Below, one piece after another: positions 7,078 through 7,436 of a stretch of 7,436 bases of DNA. The stretch covers positions 1 through 7,436 of the forward strand of contig JANLGZ010000073.1 in assembly GCA_024653905.1 (NCBI GenBank), in the 5' to 3' direction. How positions within the stretch are numbered: the stretch's first letter is position 1; each line of letters opens with the position of its first letter. The stretch is from an archaeon (GTDB taxonomy: Archaea; Iainarchaeota; Iainarchaeia; Iainarchaeales; Iainarchaeaceae). The position numbers and the translations under genes are program-made. The notes under the pieces were generated by a model. The model ran no database searches and had not been told where the DNA came from. It saw only the letters and a program-made list of their open reading frames with translations.

Positions 7078-7436
7078 TTAAATAATTGTTTTTTCGAAGC
7101 CCGCGAGGGCTTTGATAATTTCTTTTTCATTTTTGGCCTGAATCAACTTTATTCTTGTTTGTTTTGTAAACTCAATTCCTTTTGTAAACTGAATCGCCTT
7201 TGCTTTCAAATCACTAATTTTAACCATATCAAATTTTTTACACTGCTTGGCATAATCAAAAAAACCGTCAATTTTTTCCTGCGCGCTTGGTTTCCAGTAT
7301 TTTCCCTTTTCAAGTTCGTTAATTTCCTTAAAAACAAATGGGTTTGTCATAGCACTTCGTCCAATCATTCCAAATTCACATTTGGTTTCCTCAAGCAATT
7401 GTATTCCTGTTTCTCCAGAATTAACATCTCCATTAG
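7078..7436 (-). CDS. dus: tRNA-dihydrouridine synthase, C-terminal 118 aa (start off window)
   Basis: The frame is open from the right edge to TAA at 7080-7078. An internal TTG at 7398 is not the start: the frame continues upstream as NGDVNSGETGIQ, matching the conserved NGD motif of Dus flavoenzymes. This is followed by FGMIGRSAMTNPFVF (window residues 21-35), the FMN-phosphate-binding segment at the end of the TIM barrel. Residues from about 45 to 118 form the helical RNA-binding domain, including the KAIQFTKGIEFTKQTRIKLIQ-type stretch around 78-98. Dus enzymes reduce specific uridines in tRNA to dihydrouridine using NADPH and FMN. The catalytic cysteine and the remaining barrel lie outside, so the subtype cannot be decided. 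The gene is convergent with thioredoxin with no base between the stop codons, so the pair is probably not functionally linked. Confidence 0.9.
   Translation of the reverse strand, partial: NGDVNSGETGIQLLEETKCEFGMIGRSAMTNPFVFKEINELEKGKYWKPSAQEKIDGFFDYAKQCKKFDMVKISDLKAKAIQFTKGIEFTKQTRIKLIQAKNEKEIIKALAGFEKTII
7097..7133 (+). terminator. Hairpin plus T-rich tract, likely thioredoxin terminator
   Basis: AAGCCC (7097-7102) and GGGCTT (7107-7112) form a perfect 6-bp stem closed by a GCGA (GNRA-type) loop. A T-rich run with TTTCTTTTTC follows on the plus strand. It is a conspicuous GC-rich hairpin 20 bp past the thioredoxin stop, well placed to end that transcript. It lies inside the dus coding sequence (codons for Ala-Leu-Ala-Gly), so coding constraint could also explain the palindrome. 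Confidence 0.4.

Noticed and set aside
6894..7130. Minus-strand ORF across the thioredoxin 3' end
   Set aside because: Antisense to an unambiguous thioredoxin and out of frame with dus.
7078..7398. Treating the 106-codon ORF as a complete small protein starting at TTG 7398
   Set aside because: The same frame continues upstream to the window edge with the conserved NGD motif of Dus, so the gene is merely cut by the window.

Overview
The window is AT-rich (by eye about one third G+C) and uses the standard code, since the long gene ends in a true TGA. It looks archaeal. TATA-like boxes lie about 25 bp before the inferred transcription starts, there is a strong GGAGGTG ribosome-binding site, and the gene set (intein-bearing B12-dependent ribonucleotide reductase, DUF1624 membrane protein, Dus, small thioredoxin) is common in archaea, including DPANN lineages. 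A candidate-phyla bacterium is not excluded. No rRNA, tRNA, CRISPR array or insertion sequence was seen.

Layout. 1-605 (minus): 5' two thirds of a multi-pass membrane protein of the DUF1624/heparan-alpha-glucosaminide N-acetyltransferase family, running off the left edge. 607-762 (minus): a 51-codon charged helical small protein ending one base before that gene's ATG. 801-6470 (minus): one uninterrupted 1889-codon frame for class II, adenosylcobalamin-dependent ribonucleotide reductase (NrdJ), interrupted in frame by two inteins of 368 and 362 aa. 6471-6762: a 292-bp divergent regulatory region with TATA candidates in both directions, a 21-bp direct repeat and a small palindrome. 6763-7077 (plus): a thioredoxin starting at TTG. 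7078-7436 (minus): the C-terminal part of a tRNA-dihydrouridine synthase, convergent with and touching the thioredoxin stop.

How the parts fit. Class II RNR makes deoxynucleotides and must be re-reduced each cycle, usually by thioredoxin through C-terminal cysteines. The divergent thioredoxin is a natural electron donor. The most striking feature is where the inteins sit: each is inserted immediately before a catalytic cysteine of NrdJ (the first redox-active cysteine and the thiyl-radical cysteine). Each of these cysteines is also the +1 splicing nucleophile. An active reductase of 1159 aa therefore needs two splicing events, and both junctions use thiols. Both inteins keep splicing motifs and both LAGLIDADG acidic residues, so they look like complete, possibly still mobile elements. 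Intein-containing RNRs are a known phenomenon. The two-site arrangement next to thioredoxin, the 51-aa ORF and the repeats in the shared promoter are the points most worth a second look.
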